NCBI RefSeq assembly: GCF_002453355.1
Contig: NZ_DKGQ01000004.1
Span: 62,001-126,000, forward strand
Source: Psychrobacter sp. UBA6766
Lineage (GTDB): Bacteria; Pseudomonadota; Gammaproteobacteria; Pseudomonadales; Moraxellaceae
Length of the DNA: 64,000 bases
Direction of reading: 5' to 3'
A program made the position numbers and the translations under genes. Below, piece by piece: positions 53,495-61,767 of this stretch. Position 1 is the stretch's first letter; the number at the start of each line of letters is the position of its first letter. The notes under the pieces were generated by a model. That model had not been told where the DNA came from and ran no database searches. It worked only from the letters and a program-made list of their open reading frames with translations.

Positions 53495-54718
53495 TTAGCC
53501 TACCACTGAGCCCATTTGGAAGATTGGCAGATACATAGCAATCACTAGGCCGCCGACCAATACACCAAGCACTGCCATAATCAGTGGTTCCATTAGACTT
53601 GTTAATCCATCAACAGCGTTATCGACTTCATTTTCGTAATAGACGGCAACTTTATCGAGCATTTCCTCTAAACTACCTGATTCTTCCCCGATACCAACCA
53701 TTTGAATCGCCATACTAGGAAATAAGTTGGTTGAGCGAATCGAAAATTGCAATTGCTGACCGGTGGAGACATCGTTTTTTATTTGCTGAATGGCGTTATA
53801 AAAGACTACGTTATTTGCAGCCCCAGCAGTAGAATCCAACGCGTCGATAAGCGGTACACCAGCAGCAAAGGTGGTCGATAATGTGCGCGCAAAGCGAGCG
53901 ATGACCGCTTGATAAGCGATGTTGCCAAATATGGGCGCTTTTAATACCGCACGGTCTAGGAAATCACGAAACTTCTTAGAGCGTTTTTTGGCTTCTGAAA
54001 AGCCGATAACAGCACCGCCAATCAGCACAATTAAGATAAACCACCAGGACTGCATCCATTCCGACATGCCTACCACCATTTGGGTAAAAGCAGGTAATTC
54101 GGCACCAAAAGAGCTGAATAAGTCGGCAAAAACTGGAACAACTTTAACTAGTAGAATAATAGTGACGATAATGGCAACGACAATAACGGCGATAGGATAT
54201 TTCATCGCCTTTTTAATTTTGGCTTTTAACAGCTCACTTTTTTCTCTATAGGTTGCAACGCGCTCTAGCATCGTTTCTAACGAACCGGACTGTTCACCAG
54301 AATCAACAAGCGAGCAAAAAAGATCGTCAAAATAGCGCGGATGTTTACGCAATGCCGAAGCAAAAGTGCCGCCCGCTTCGATATCCGCTTTTATTTGCAA
54401 GACCAAGTCTTTCATACTGGGGTTATCAAGAGAGTCAGCAACAATCTCAAAAGATTGGGTTAACGGCACGCCGGCTTTCATCATAGTTGCCAATTGACGC
54501 GCAAAGATAGCAATATCAATCGGTTTGATAGACTTTTTAAAGGTATAAAGTGGCTTCGGTTTTTTCTTGATACCTTTAACAGTGATACCTTGTTTGCGCA
54601 AAGTCGCTTTTGCCAGCTCCAAACTACGGCTAGTCGTTTCACCTTTAACTTTTTGTCCGCGCCGGTTTACCCCATCATAGACAAAATCTAATAGCATGTC
54701 GGTTTTAGCTTTTGCCAT
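53495..54718 (-). CDS. pilC: type IV pilus inner-membrane platform protein PilC
   Basis: The 407-residue type II secretion F protein has two T2SSF domains: FARQLATMMKAGVPLTQSFE (residues about 71-90) and the repeat FARTLSTTFAAGVPLIDAL (about 273-291), each followed by helical bundles and membrane helices. SGEQSGSLETML and GEESGSLEEMLDKV are the conserved ends of each domain. It anchors the pilus motor. A strong GAGGGTAG site precedes the ATG. Confidence 0.96.
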   Translation of the reverse strand: MAKAKTDMLLDFVYDGVNRRGQKVKGETTSRSLELAKATLRKQGITVKGIKKKPKPLYTFKKSIKPIDIAIFARQLATMMKAGVPLTQSFEIVADSLDNPSMKDLVLQIKADIEAGGTFASALRKHPRYFDDLFCSLVDSGEQSGSLETMLERVATYREKSELLKAKIKKAMKYPIAVIVVAIIVTIILLVKVVPVFADLFSSFGAELPAFTQMVVGMSEWMQSWWFILIVLIGGAVIGFSEAKKRSKKFRDFLDRAVLKAPIFGNIAYQAVIARFARTLSTTFAAGVPLIDALDSTAGAANNVVFYNAIQQIKNDVSTGQQLQFSIRSTNLFPSMAIQMVGIGEESGSLEEMLDKVAVYYENEVDNAVDGLTSLMEPLIMAVLGVLVGGLVIAMYLPIFQMGSVVG

Positions 54719-54929
54719 GTTACTACCCTCACAATTTTACCTAATAGAGATACTGCAAACCTATAAAAGCAGGCCAAATTTATCGCTTAGCACTGACCTA
54801 CTTTATTTTAGCGTAAAAAACCAGTATATATCTGTTTTATATTCAAGTATATCTGTTAGTTAACATTGCTGGTTTATAAAAGTATAAGAGTAAAATTATA
54901 AAGAATTCATTTATATTTCCTGATAACAA

Positions 54930-56639
54930 CTATTCAGAGGTGACGCGCATCATCTCTTGGATACTGGTCACCCCTTGTAACACCTTTATAATGCCAGAGC
55001 GGCGTAAGTCTCTAAAGCCGTTTTTTAGCGCCGCATCTTTGATGTCAATGGCGTTGCCATCTTCCATGATAATACGTGAAATATCGGGGCTGACTTTCAT
55101 CACTTCATAAATACCAACACGACCCTTATACCCTTCACGGCATTCGTTACAGCCGACTGGTTCATAAATAATATTTTCTGGATTGTCTAAATCCGCATCG
55201 GTAAAGCCAAGCTCAAGTAGGCTTTGCCGCGGGATATTGATCGGCTTTTTACAGGTTTTGCATAAACGCCGAGCTAGTCGTTGAGCGATAACTAGGTTTA
55301 CTGACGTTGCAATATTAAAGGACGCTACGCCCATATTACGCAGACGCGTTAAGGTTTCAGGAGCTGAGTTGGTGTGTAGGGTAGATAGCACCATGTGTCC
55401 GGTTTGTGCAGCTTTGATAGCAATTTCGGCGGTTTCAAGGTCACGAATTTCACCGACCATAACGATATCAGGATCTTGACGTAAGAATGATTTGAGCGCA
55501 TTGGCAAAGGTTAGACCGACTTTCGGATTGACGTTGACCTGATTGATGCCTTCGAGGTTAATTTCAACGGGGTCTTCGGCCGTTGAGATATTGGTCTCGC
55601 CGGTATTTAAAATGTTGATTCCCGTATAAAGAGAAACGGTTTTACCAGAACCAGTTGGACCAGTAATCAATAGCATACCTTGCGGCTTATGTAACGCTTC
55701 CAAAAACATGTCTTTTTGATCAGGTTCATAGCCCAACGCTTCAATACCAAGCATAGCTGATGAAGGATCTAAAATACGTAAAACCAGCTTTTCCCCGAAT
55801 AAGGTTGGCAAACAGCTTACCCGAAAATCGATGGCCTTATCTTTAGATATTTTAAGCTTAATACGGCCATCTTGTGGGGCACGGCGTTCAGAGATATCCA
55901 TTTGTGACATGACTTTTAGGCGCGCTGCAATTTTTCCCGCAAGCTGCACGGGTGGGTTTGCTATCTTTTGCATCACACCATCAACTCGAAAGCGTACTCT
56001 ATAGCTTTTTTCATAAGGTTCAAAATGTAAGTCGGAAGCCCCCATACGAATGGCATCTACCAACATCTTATTAACAAATTTTACGACGGGTGCTTCTTCA
56101 ATACTTTCACTAGATTTGGCTTCACCTTTCTCGTCTTCACTTTCATTAAATCCTACATTTAAGTCACTATCAGAAAAGCTATCGAAATTCTGCATGGTAT
56201 CAGCATACAGATTTTCGATACGCCTTTTAAGCTTATCTTCTTCAACGACGACCGTTTCAACAGACAGTCGTGAGTTAAAGGCTATCGCATCGATGGCATC
56301 GATTCGGGTAGGATCGCTTAAGGCTACAAATAAGCGTTGTCCGCGCTTAAAGAGTGGCAAGGCATTAAACTTACGGATGACTTTCTCATCGACCAAGTCT
56401 TTTGGAATGACATCTGAGCTTAGTGCGTCGAGATCAAACAAAGGATCACCGAAGGCTTGTGACAACATCTGCGCCACTTGATAAGCGTTGGCCAGTTTAT
56501 TGTCAACTAAATAAGACACCAATCCTATTTGTTGCTGTTGAGATTCCGTTTGCGCGGTTTTCATATGCGCTTCGCTCACAATACCTTCGCTAATCAATTG
56601 CTGCACTAAACCGCCGTATTTACTGGCTGTGATAGACAT
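54930..56639 (-). CDS. pilB: type IV pilus extension ATPase PilB
   Basis: The 569-residue motor ATPase has an N-terminal MshEN domain (residues about 5-100), the Walker A motif ITGPTGSGKTVSLYT (about 321-335), Asp box, Walker B GEIRDLETAEIA and the zinc site CKTCKKP with CNECREGYKG (about 459-511). It drives pilus extension. A GAGAGG site precedes the ATG. There is a 211-bp gap before pilC, so pilC may have its own promoter. No pilin gene lies in this window. Confidence 0.96.
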   Translation of the reverse strand: MSITASKYGGLVQQLISEGIVSEAHMKTAQTESQQQQIGLVSYLVDNKLANAYQVAQMLSQAFGDPLFDLDALSSDVIPKDLVDEKVIRKFNALPLFKRGQRLFVALSDPTRIDAIDAIAFNSRLSVETVVVEEDKLKRRIENLYADTMQNFDSFSDSDLNVGFNESEDEKGEAKSSESIEEAPVVKFVNKMLVDAIRMGASDLHFEPYEKSYRVRFRVDGVMQKIANPPVQLAGKIAARLKVMSQMDISERRAPQDGRIKLKISKDKAIDFRVSCLPTLFGEKLVLRILDPSSAMLGIEALGYEPDQKDMFLEALHKPQGMLLITGPTGSGKTVSLYTGINILNTGETNISTAEDPVEINLEGINQVNVNPKVGLTFANALKSFLRQDPDIVMVGEIRDLETAEIAIKAAQTGHMVLSTLHTNSAPETLTRLRNMGVASFNIATSVNLVIAQRLARRLCKTCKKPINIPRQSLLELGFTDADLDNPENIIYEPVGCNECREGYKGRVGIYEVMKVSPDISRIIMEDGNAIDIKDAALKNGFRDLRRSGIIKVLQGVTSIQEMMRVTSE

Positions 56640-57032
56640 TAAGACCTCTCTATACTTGATATCAAATGGGCTGTATTTTTACCAAAACCAAAGCACCTAC
56701 TATATATACTGCCAGTAGCTTATTTATAATCAGCATATTGATTATAAATATTTATTCTAAAAACAAATGATCGATTGCTTTGGTTTTATTTTCTATAGAT
56801 AGAATGATATAGGAATCTTTTTAAGTTAAAAGAATTTATATAGAGTATAAGATGGTTAATCTACAAAAAACGTTGATTTTATAAGTCAGTTTGACAAAAT
56901 ATCATGCAAATTCAGTTCCAACTCTGAGTGCCTCATACTATAGCAATGGGCTATAGCACTTGTGAAATATTTGTTATACTTGCGCGCATATGAGCCATAT
57001 TGGCAGCAATACAAAAGACAAGGTATATAGGT
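56640..57032. other. divergent intergenic region between pilB and tpiA
   Basis: This 393-bp, very AT-rich gap carries promoters for the leftward pilB and rightward tpiA genes. The tpiA frame is open upstream to 57000, but I put its start at 57033. I see no RNA gene. Confidence 0.5.
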
Positions 57033-57833
57033 ATGCAAGCTTGGGTAATTGGAAACTGGAAACAAAATCCAGCAACGAGACATGACGTCAACGCGCTACT
57101 AGATGACTTATTATTTGCCATTAATGAAAAGGAGCACGCTGATGCCACTAGCTGTCAATTAATGGTTGCACCAAGCTGTATTCATATCGCTGCTGTTAAT
57201 GACCGTCTAAGGAATAGCTCAGTATTTTGTGCTGCTCAAGATATCAGTGCGCATAGTGCCAGCACAGGCGCTTACACTGGAGATTGTTCAGCACAGCAAA
57301 TTGTTGATGCGGGCGCAGCATGGACGATATTGGGTCACTCTGAACGCCGCCAGTACCATCAAGAATCTCATGGCTGCTTATTGCAAAAAATGACTCACGC
57401 TCTCACGCAAAACTTAGGCGTGGTATTTTGTATTGGCGAAACCCAAGTACAGTACGATGCCAAAGAAACGCTTGCAGTCATTGATGCGCAATTATCGGTT
57501 ATCAAAGTTTTACTTGCGCAAAACCCCGAATTTATCGCAGGTTTGTCAGAGCGTTTAATCATCGCTTATGAGCCAGTTTGGGCTATTGGAACGGGGAAAG
57601 TACCAACCGTCGCAGAGGTGAGTACGACGCATCGGCACATTAAGCAAACGCTGGCAGGTTTTAATGAGACATTAGATAACATGACCGTTCTATATGGTGG
57701 TAGTGTCAATGTCGACAATGCCGATATTTTTGCTGCAGACGCTATGATTGATGGCGCATTGGTTGGTGGCGCATCATTAAAAGCAGAAAGCTTTTTGGCG
57801 ATTGCTATGGCTTTTAGTCGTACTACAGCTTAG
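57033..57833 (+). CDS. tpiA: triose-phosphate isomerase
   Basis: The 266-residue TIM barrel begins MQAWVIGNWKQNPATR, where the start of the barrel and the substrate-binding Lys are found; GHSERRQYHQE carries the catalytic His and AYEPVWAIGTGKVPT the catalytic Glu, and YGGSVNVDNA the phosphate loop. The chosen ATG follows an AAGG site; an upstream ATG (57000) would add 11 residues. It is followed by secG, a common order in this group. Confidence 0.97.
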   Translation: MQAWVIGNWKQNPATRHDVNALLDDLLFAINEKEHADATSCQLMVAPSCIHIAAVNDRLRNSSVFCAAQDISAHSASTGAYTGDCSAQQIVDAGAAWTILGHSERRQYHQESHGCLLQKMTHALTQNLGVVFCIGETQVQYDAKETLAVIDAQLSVIKVLLAQNPEFIAGLSERLIIAYEPVWAIGTGKVPTVAEVSTTHRHIKQTLAGFNETLDNMTVLYGGSVNVDNADIFAADAMIDGALVGGASLKAESFLAIAMAFSRTTA

Positions 57834-58063
57834 TCGAGCCCAGAAAAATCGCTATTTAATCCATACTGAACAATGACTTTGCTCAAAAAATGTATTTATC
57901 AGTTGGTAAAAGTGGCTTTAATAGTGCCCTTGCAATCGTGTACAATGCGCCTTATTTATATAACCGATTAGGTGTCAATCTTTAAACACCAAATATTCAC
58001 ACTATTTAATCTTACGATTTATTTTACGTTATCAGTCGTCATTACGCGGCAAAAGAGGCCACC

Positions 58064-58372
58064 ATGTTTACGTTTATATTAGCCCTGCACATTATCGTGG
58101 CGATTGCCATGATTGGCTTGATTTTGATACAGCATGGTAAAGGGGCAGACGCCGGAGCTTCTTTCGGTGCGGGTTCATCGGGCACCGTATTTGGCGCCGC
58201 CGGCACTGCAAACTTTTTGACGCGCGCCACTGCGGTATTAACGGTGATATTTTTTATCACCAGTATGACGCTTGCTGTGCATGCACGCAAACAAGCTGAA
58301 GATCAGTTCCGTTTAGATGCGCCAGTATCAGCGCCACAAACACCGCGCCCATTGACGCAAAATCCTCAATAG
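58064..58372 (+). CDS. secG: preprotein translocase subunit SecG
   Basis: The 102-residue protein has two transmembrane helices (residues about 3-22 and 52-72) with the SecG middle IQHGKGADAGASFGAGSSGTVFG (spread over about 23-45). It assists SecYE in protein export. A Pro/Ala-rich hydrophilic tail ends it. An AGAGG site precedes the ATG. It lies upstream of the tRNA-Leu gene, the conserved tpiA-secG-tRNA order. Confidence 0.96.
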   Translation: MFTFILALHIIVAIAMIGLILIQHGKGADAGASFGAGSSGTVFGAAGTANFLTRATAVLTVIFFITSMTLAVHARKQAEDQFRLDAPVSAPQTPRPLTQNPQ

Positions 58373-58569
58373 CTATGTTTGCGTTAAAGTCTGTCTTAAT
58401 TTTTTGACAGATAATTTTAACCGTTATCTTTTAATGCAAGCAGTACTTGCTATTTTAAGACGTTAGATTTACAATGCTTCTCTGTTTTTAGCCGCCTTTA
58501 ACTTTCGTTGCCTTCCTTATGCATCGGTTATAAAGGGTTAAAGCTGAAAAACAGAACAGTAAGAAAAAC

Positions 58570-58654
58570 GCGATTGTGGTGGAATTGGTAGACACGCCAT
58601 CTTGAGGGGGTGGTGGCGCAAGCTGTGGGGGTTCAAGTCCCCCCAATCGCACCA
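58570..58654 (+). tRNA. tRNA-Leu (anticodon GAG)
   Basis: The 85-nt gene has a 7-bp acceptor stem GCGATTG / CAATCGC, D-arm GGTGGAATTGGTAGACACGCC, anticodon loop CTTGAGG with GAG at 58604-58606, a long variable arm (class II), T-arm GGGGGTTCAAGTCCCCC and encoded ACCA. It follows secG. Confidence 0.97.
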
Positions 58655-58761
58655 AGCTTTATGAGTATGATGTTTTACTTGAACGTTGTTGTACTCAAAC
58701 ATTATAGAAAGCAGGGTTCATCGTCATTAATGCTTAATTTGATTATTATCTAAAATAAGTA

Positions 58762-58790
58762 TTGACAGTCCCCTAAAACCTCTCTATAAT
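58762..58790 (+). promoter_or_regulatory. consensus sigma-70 promoter of the initiator tRNA
   Basis: TTGACA (58762-58767), 17-bp spacer and TATAAT (58785-58790): both hexamers are perfect matches to consensus. The start of the mature tRNA lies 17 bp after the -10. A GC-rich discriminator as in stringent promoters is only partly present. Confidence 0.88.
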
Positions 58791-58806
58791 GTGCGTTCTA
58801 GATTGA

Positions 58807-58883
<77 letters not shown>

Positions 58884-59389
58884 CTTTTTATACTGATGTT
58901 TTGTACACTAAATTTGTCAGTAACGATTAGCCCACCATTATGTTTGTGGGTTTTTTTGTATCTGATGGTCGGTGTTATCGCGATATCTGTCCTACTTATG
59001 CTAAGCTCTATCTCTATAGAGTACGATGCTATTCGTTATCCATCGTCATTCGCCGCGATGCTTGTTAAGCGCACTATCCTTTACTTCTCATACCTTTATC
59101 GATAGTTCTGCTTTGTACATAATAAAAGCATTGTCTGGTTGAGCTTGATGTTTTCTAGGCTCATCCTTATATAAAAGCACGAGTCATGAAACGCCTAGCA
59201 TATATAGTCAAGGTTTTACGCTTTAAGAATAGAATAATGAGCATGGCTAAAGCAATGTTTTTGTCTGTATAAGACAATGATTAACAAAGCGCTCTTAATA
59301 AATTTTGAACACATAGATGTTCGATGCATAAAATTAAAAACACTTCACTCGGTACGAACGAGAAGTGAATAGGAAAAGATAAATAGATT
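58884..59389. other. intergenic region between tRNA-fMet and rimP
   Basis: The 506-bp gap starts with the tRNA terminator (58931-58957). The remainder likely holds the rimP-nusA-infB promoter. A short frame over 58857-59105 overlaps the tRNA and is not considered real. Confidence 0.5.
58931..58957 (+). terminator. rho-independent terminator of the tRNA-fMet transcript
   Basis: CCCAC pairs with GTGGG around a 10-nt loop, followed by seven T residues. It lies 47 bp after the tRNA. Confidence 0.75.
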
Positions 59390-59890
59390 ATGAAGCTTTC
59401 GACAAAAGTTACAGAACTGACCAATATTATTGCCCCTGCGGTAGCGGCTTGTGATGTGGCGCTTTGGGGTATTGAGTTCGCGCCTCAAGGTCGTCGCTCG
59501 TTATTGCGCATTTATATCGAGGCGCTGCCAGAAGACCAAGCTCAAGATAAGCAAGTAACGATTGAGGACTGTGCGGCGGTGAATCATCAGGTGAGCGGTA
59601 TTCTTGAGGTTCATGACCCTATTGCGGGCGAATATATTTTAGAAGTATCGTCACCAGGTTTTGACCGGGCATTCTTCTCAGATGAGCAGATGCATGACTA
59701 TGTTGGTCAGACCGTCAGCTTGCGATTGATTCAAGCAATTGGCGAAGGTGATAAAAAGCGCCGCAAAGCAACAGGGATTTTAGATAGTATTGATGATACT
59801 TCTTTAAGACTGACCACCACCGATGGTGAGCAGTTTGAAATTGCATTAAGTAATATTGATAAAGCCAACTTAATTTATGAAGATGCCTAG
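59390..59890 (+). CDS. rimP: ribosome maturation factor RimP
   Basis: The 166-residue protein has the RimP N-terminal alpha/beta domain (LWGIEFAPQGRRSLLRIYIE, residues about 25-44), ECA-like TIEDCAAVNHQVSGILEVHDPI (spread over about 57-78), YILEVSSPGFDRA (about 83-95) and the C-terminal Sm-like barrel. It is needed for 30S maturation. nusA and infB follow, the conserved order. No strong ribosome site is seen. Confidence 0.96.
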   Translation: MKLSTKVTELTNIIAPAVAACDVALWGIEFAPQGRRSLLRIYIEALPEDQAQDKQVTIEDCAAVNHQVSGILEVHDPIAGEYILEVSSPGFDRAFFSDEQMHDYVGQTVSLRLIQAIGEGDKKRRKATGILDSIDDTSLRLTTTDGEQFEIALSNIDKANLIYEDA

Positions 59891-59976
59891 TTTTAAAGAT
59901 TAGCTTTAAAGATTAGCTTTAAAGATTAGCTTTAAAGATTAGCTTTAAAGATTGATTTTAAAGAGCAGTTTTAAAG
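59890..59976. repeat. 13-bp tandem repeat between rimP and nusA
   Basis: Four perfect copies of ATTAGCTTTAAAG (59899-59950) are flanked by partial copies (GTTTTAAAG before; ATTGATTTTAAAG and AGCAGTTTTAAAG after). The array starts right at the rimP stop. The 13-bp unit is not a multiple of three and lies outside any gene. Confidence 0.93.
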
Positions 59977-60131
59977 AAAATACTTAGATTTAAAATAATT
60001 TTTCTTAAAATAGGTCCATTATAAATCCTTATTTTAATCTCCAAACAGCTTATGGCTGATGGTGAAAATATAATATCAACACACTAACGATAAAGTTTAA
60101 GTCAATTATAAAATGATAGGACAGGTATAGC

Positions 60132-61616
60132 ATGAGTCGTGAAATCTTAACGGTAGTAGAAACTGTCAGTAATGAAAAGGGCTTAAATCCTGAAGACATC
60201 TTTGAAGCCATCGAAGATGCTTTGGTGGTATCCACGAAGAAAAAAGTCTATACCGATCAGCCAGAAGTAGCAGTGCGGGTAGCGATCGACCGTGCTACGG
60301 GCGATTACGATACCTATCGTTACTGGACAGTGGTAGCAGATGAAGACCATGAGATGCCTGCGTGTCAGCTTGCGATTACGGACCTTGATCAAGATGAGTG
60401 GTCAATTGGCGATGTTAAAGAAGAGCAGATTGAATCGATTGAATTTGGCCGTATTGCTGCGACGCAAGCCAAGCAAGTTATCATCCAAAAAATCCGCGAA
60501 GCGGAGCGCGCGCTTGTAGCCGACGCATTTGAGCCACGTATTGGCGAGATGATGTATGGCGAAGTCAAAAAACAAACGCGCGATGGTTATATCATTGATT
60601 TAGGTGACAACGCCGAGGGTTATTTGTCACGCGATCAGATGCTACCTCGTGAGCAATTACGTCCAAAATCGCGTATCAATGCTATTTTATATCATGTTAA
60701 CCGTGAAAATCGCGGCGCACAGTTATTACTGTCACGTACGCACCCTGAAATGCTGTCAGCATTGATGCAGAAAGAAGTGCCTGAGATCGCAGAACAAATC
60801 ATTGAAATTCGTAATGTCGCTCGCTTACCAGGTACGCGTGCTAAAATAGCGGTTAAAACCAACGATCATCGTATTGATCCAGTTGGCGCCTGTATCGGTA
60901 TGCGTGGTACGCGTATTCAAGCAGTTCAGCAAGAGCTTGATGGGGAGCGTATTGATGTGGTGGTTTGGTCAGATGATCCTGCCCAATTTATCATCAGTGC
61001 TTTAGAGCCAGCCGATGTGAGCAGTATCATTTTGGACGAAGACACTCAGACAGCAGATATTATTTTTAGCACCAATGATCAGTTGGCGCGTGCGATTGGT
61101 TCACAAGGCCAAAACGTCCGTTTAGCCTCTGAATTAACCGGCTATAAGCTGAATATGATGCTCGAAGAAGAGTATCAACAGCGTCAAGAAAACGAAAGCA
61201 AAGCCTTTATCGAATTATTTTACGAGCGCTTAGAAGTCGATAGAGACTTAGCACAAGCGCTTGTCGATATTGGTTTTACCAGTATTGAAGAAGTCGCTTA
61301 TGTGCCTGTCGAAACATTCTACGATATCGAAGGTCTAGACGACGAAGCGATCGACATGATTCAAGAGCGTGCCAAAGAAGTGGTCATCGCCGATGAATTG
61401 GTCAAACAACAGAACATGAAAGAGCCAAGTCAGGAGCTACAAGACCTTGAAGGAATGACAGTCAGTTGGGCTTATAAAATGGCGCAAAAAGACATCATTA
61501 CCGTCGATGACTTGGCAGAACAAGCCGTCTTCGATTTAGAAGATATCGAAGGTTTAGATAGTGAAACCGCAGGAAAACTCATCATGAAAGCTCGGGAATC
61601 TTGGTTCAATGAATAA
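60132..61616 (+). CDS. nusA: transcription termination/antitermination factor NusA
   Basis: The 494-residue protein has the N-terminal RNAP-binding domain (residues 1-125), S1 domain (GEVKKQTRDGYIIDLG, about 143-158), KH1/KH2 domains (PVGACIGMRGTRIQAV, about 253-268, and AIGSQGQNVRLASEL, about 320-334) and two C-terminal acidic repeats with DIGFTSIEEVA and GLDDEAID-type helix-hairpin pairs. It controls pausing, termination and antitermination. AGGACAGGT precedes the ATG. The operon is rimP-nusA-infB. Confidence 0.97.
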   Translation: MSREILTVVETVSNEKGLNPEDIFEAIEDALVVSTKKKVYTDQPEVAVRVAIDRATGDYDTYRYWTVVADEDHEMPACQLAITDLDQDEWSIGDVKEEQIESIEFGRIAATQAKQVIIQKIREAERALVADAFEPRIGEMMYGEVKKQTRDGYIIDLGDNAEGYLSRDQMLPREQLRPKSRINAILYHVNRENRGAQLLLSRTHPEMLSALMQKEVPEIAEQIIEIRNVARLPGTRAKIAVKTNDHRIDPVGACIGMRGTRIQAVQQELDGERIDVVVWSDDPAQFIISALEPADVSSIILDEDTQTADIIFSTNDQLARAIGSQGQNVRLASELTGYKLNMMLEEEYQQRQENESKAFIELFYERLEVDRDLAQALVDIGFTSIEEVAYVPVETFYDIEGLDDEAIDMIQERAKEVVIADELVKQQNMKEPSQELQDLEGMTVSWAYKMAQKDIITVDDLAEQAVFDLEDIEGLDSETAGKLIMKARESWFNE

Positions 61617-61767
61617 GCGGTAACTGCATATCGCTGTCTTTTAGTGATATGCTATCGATAATAAAGTGCTGGTGTTTATTGAATACCAATATCAGCCTTA
61701 ACCCAATCATTTGTAGCCAACAACTGAATTGAACATATAGCAAATAATAGACAGTAGGTGATAATAA

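Noticed and set aside
59890..59976. Tandem repeat considered as a CRISPR array
   Set aside because: The 13-bp units are directly adjacent with no spacers.
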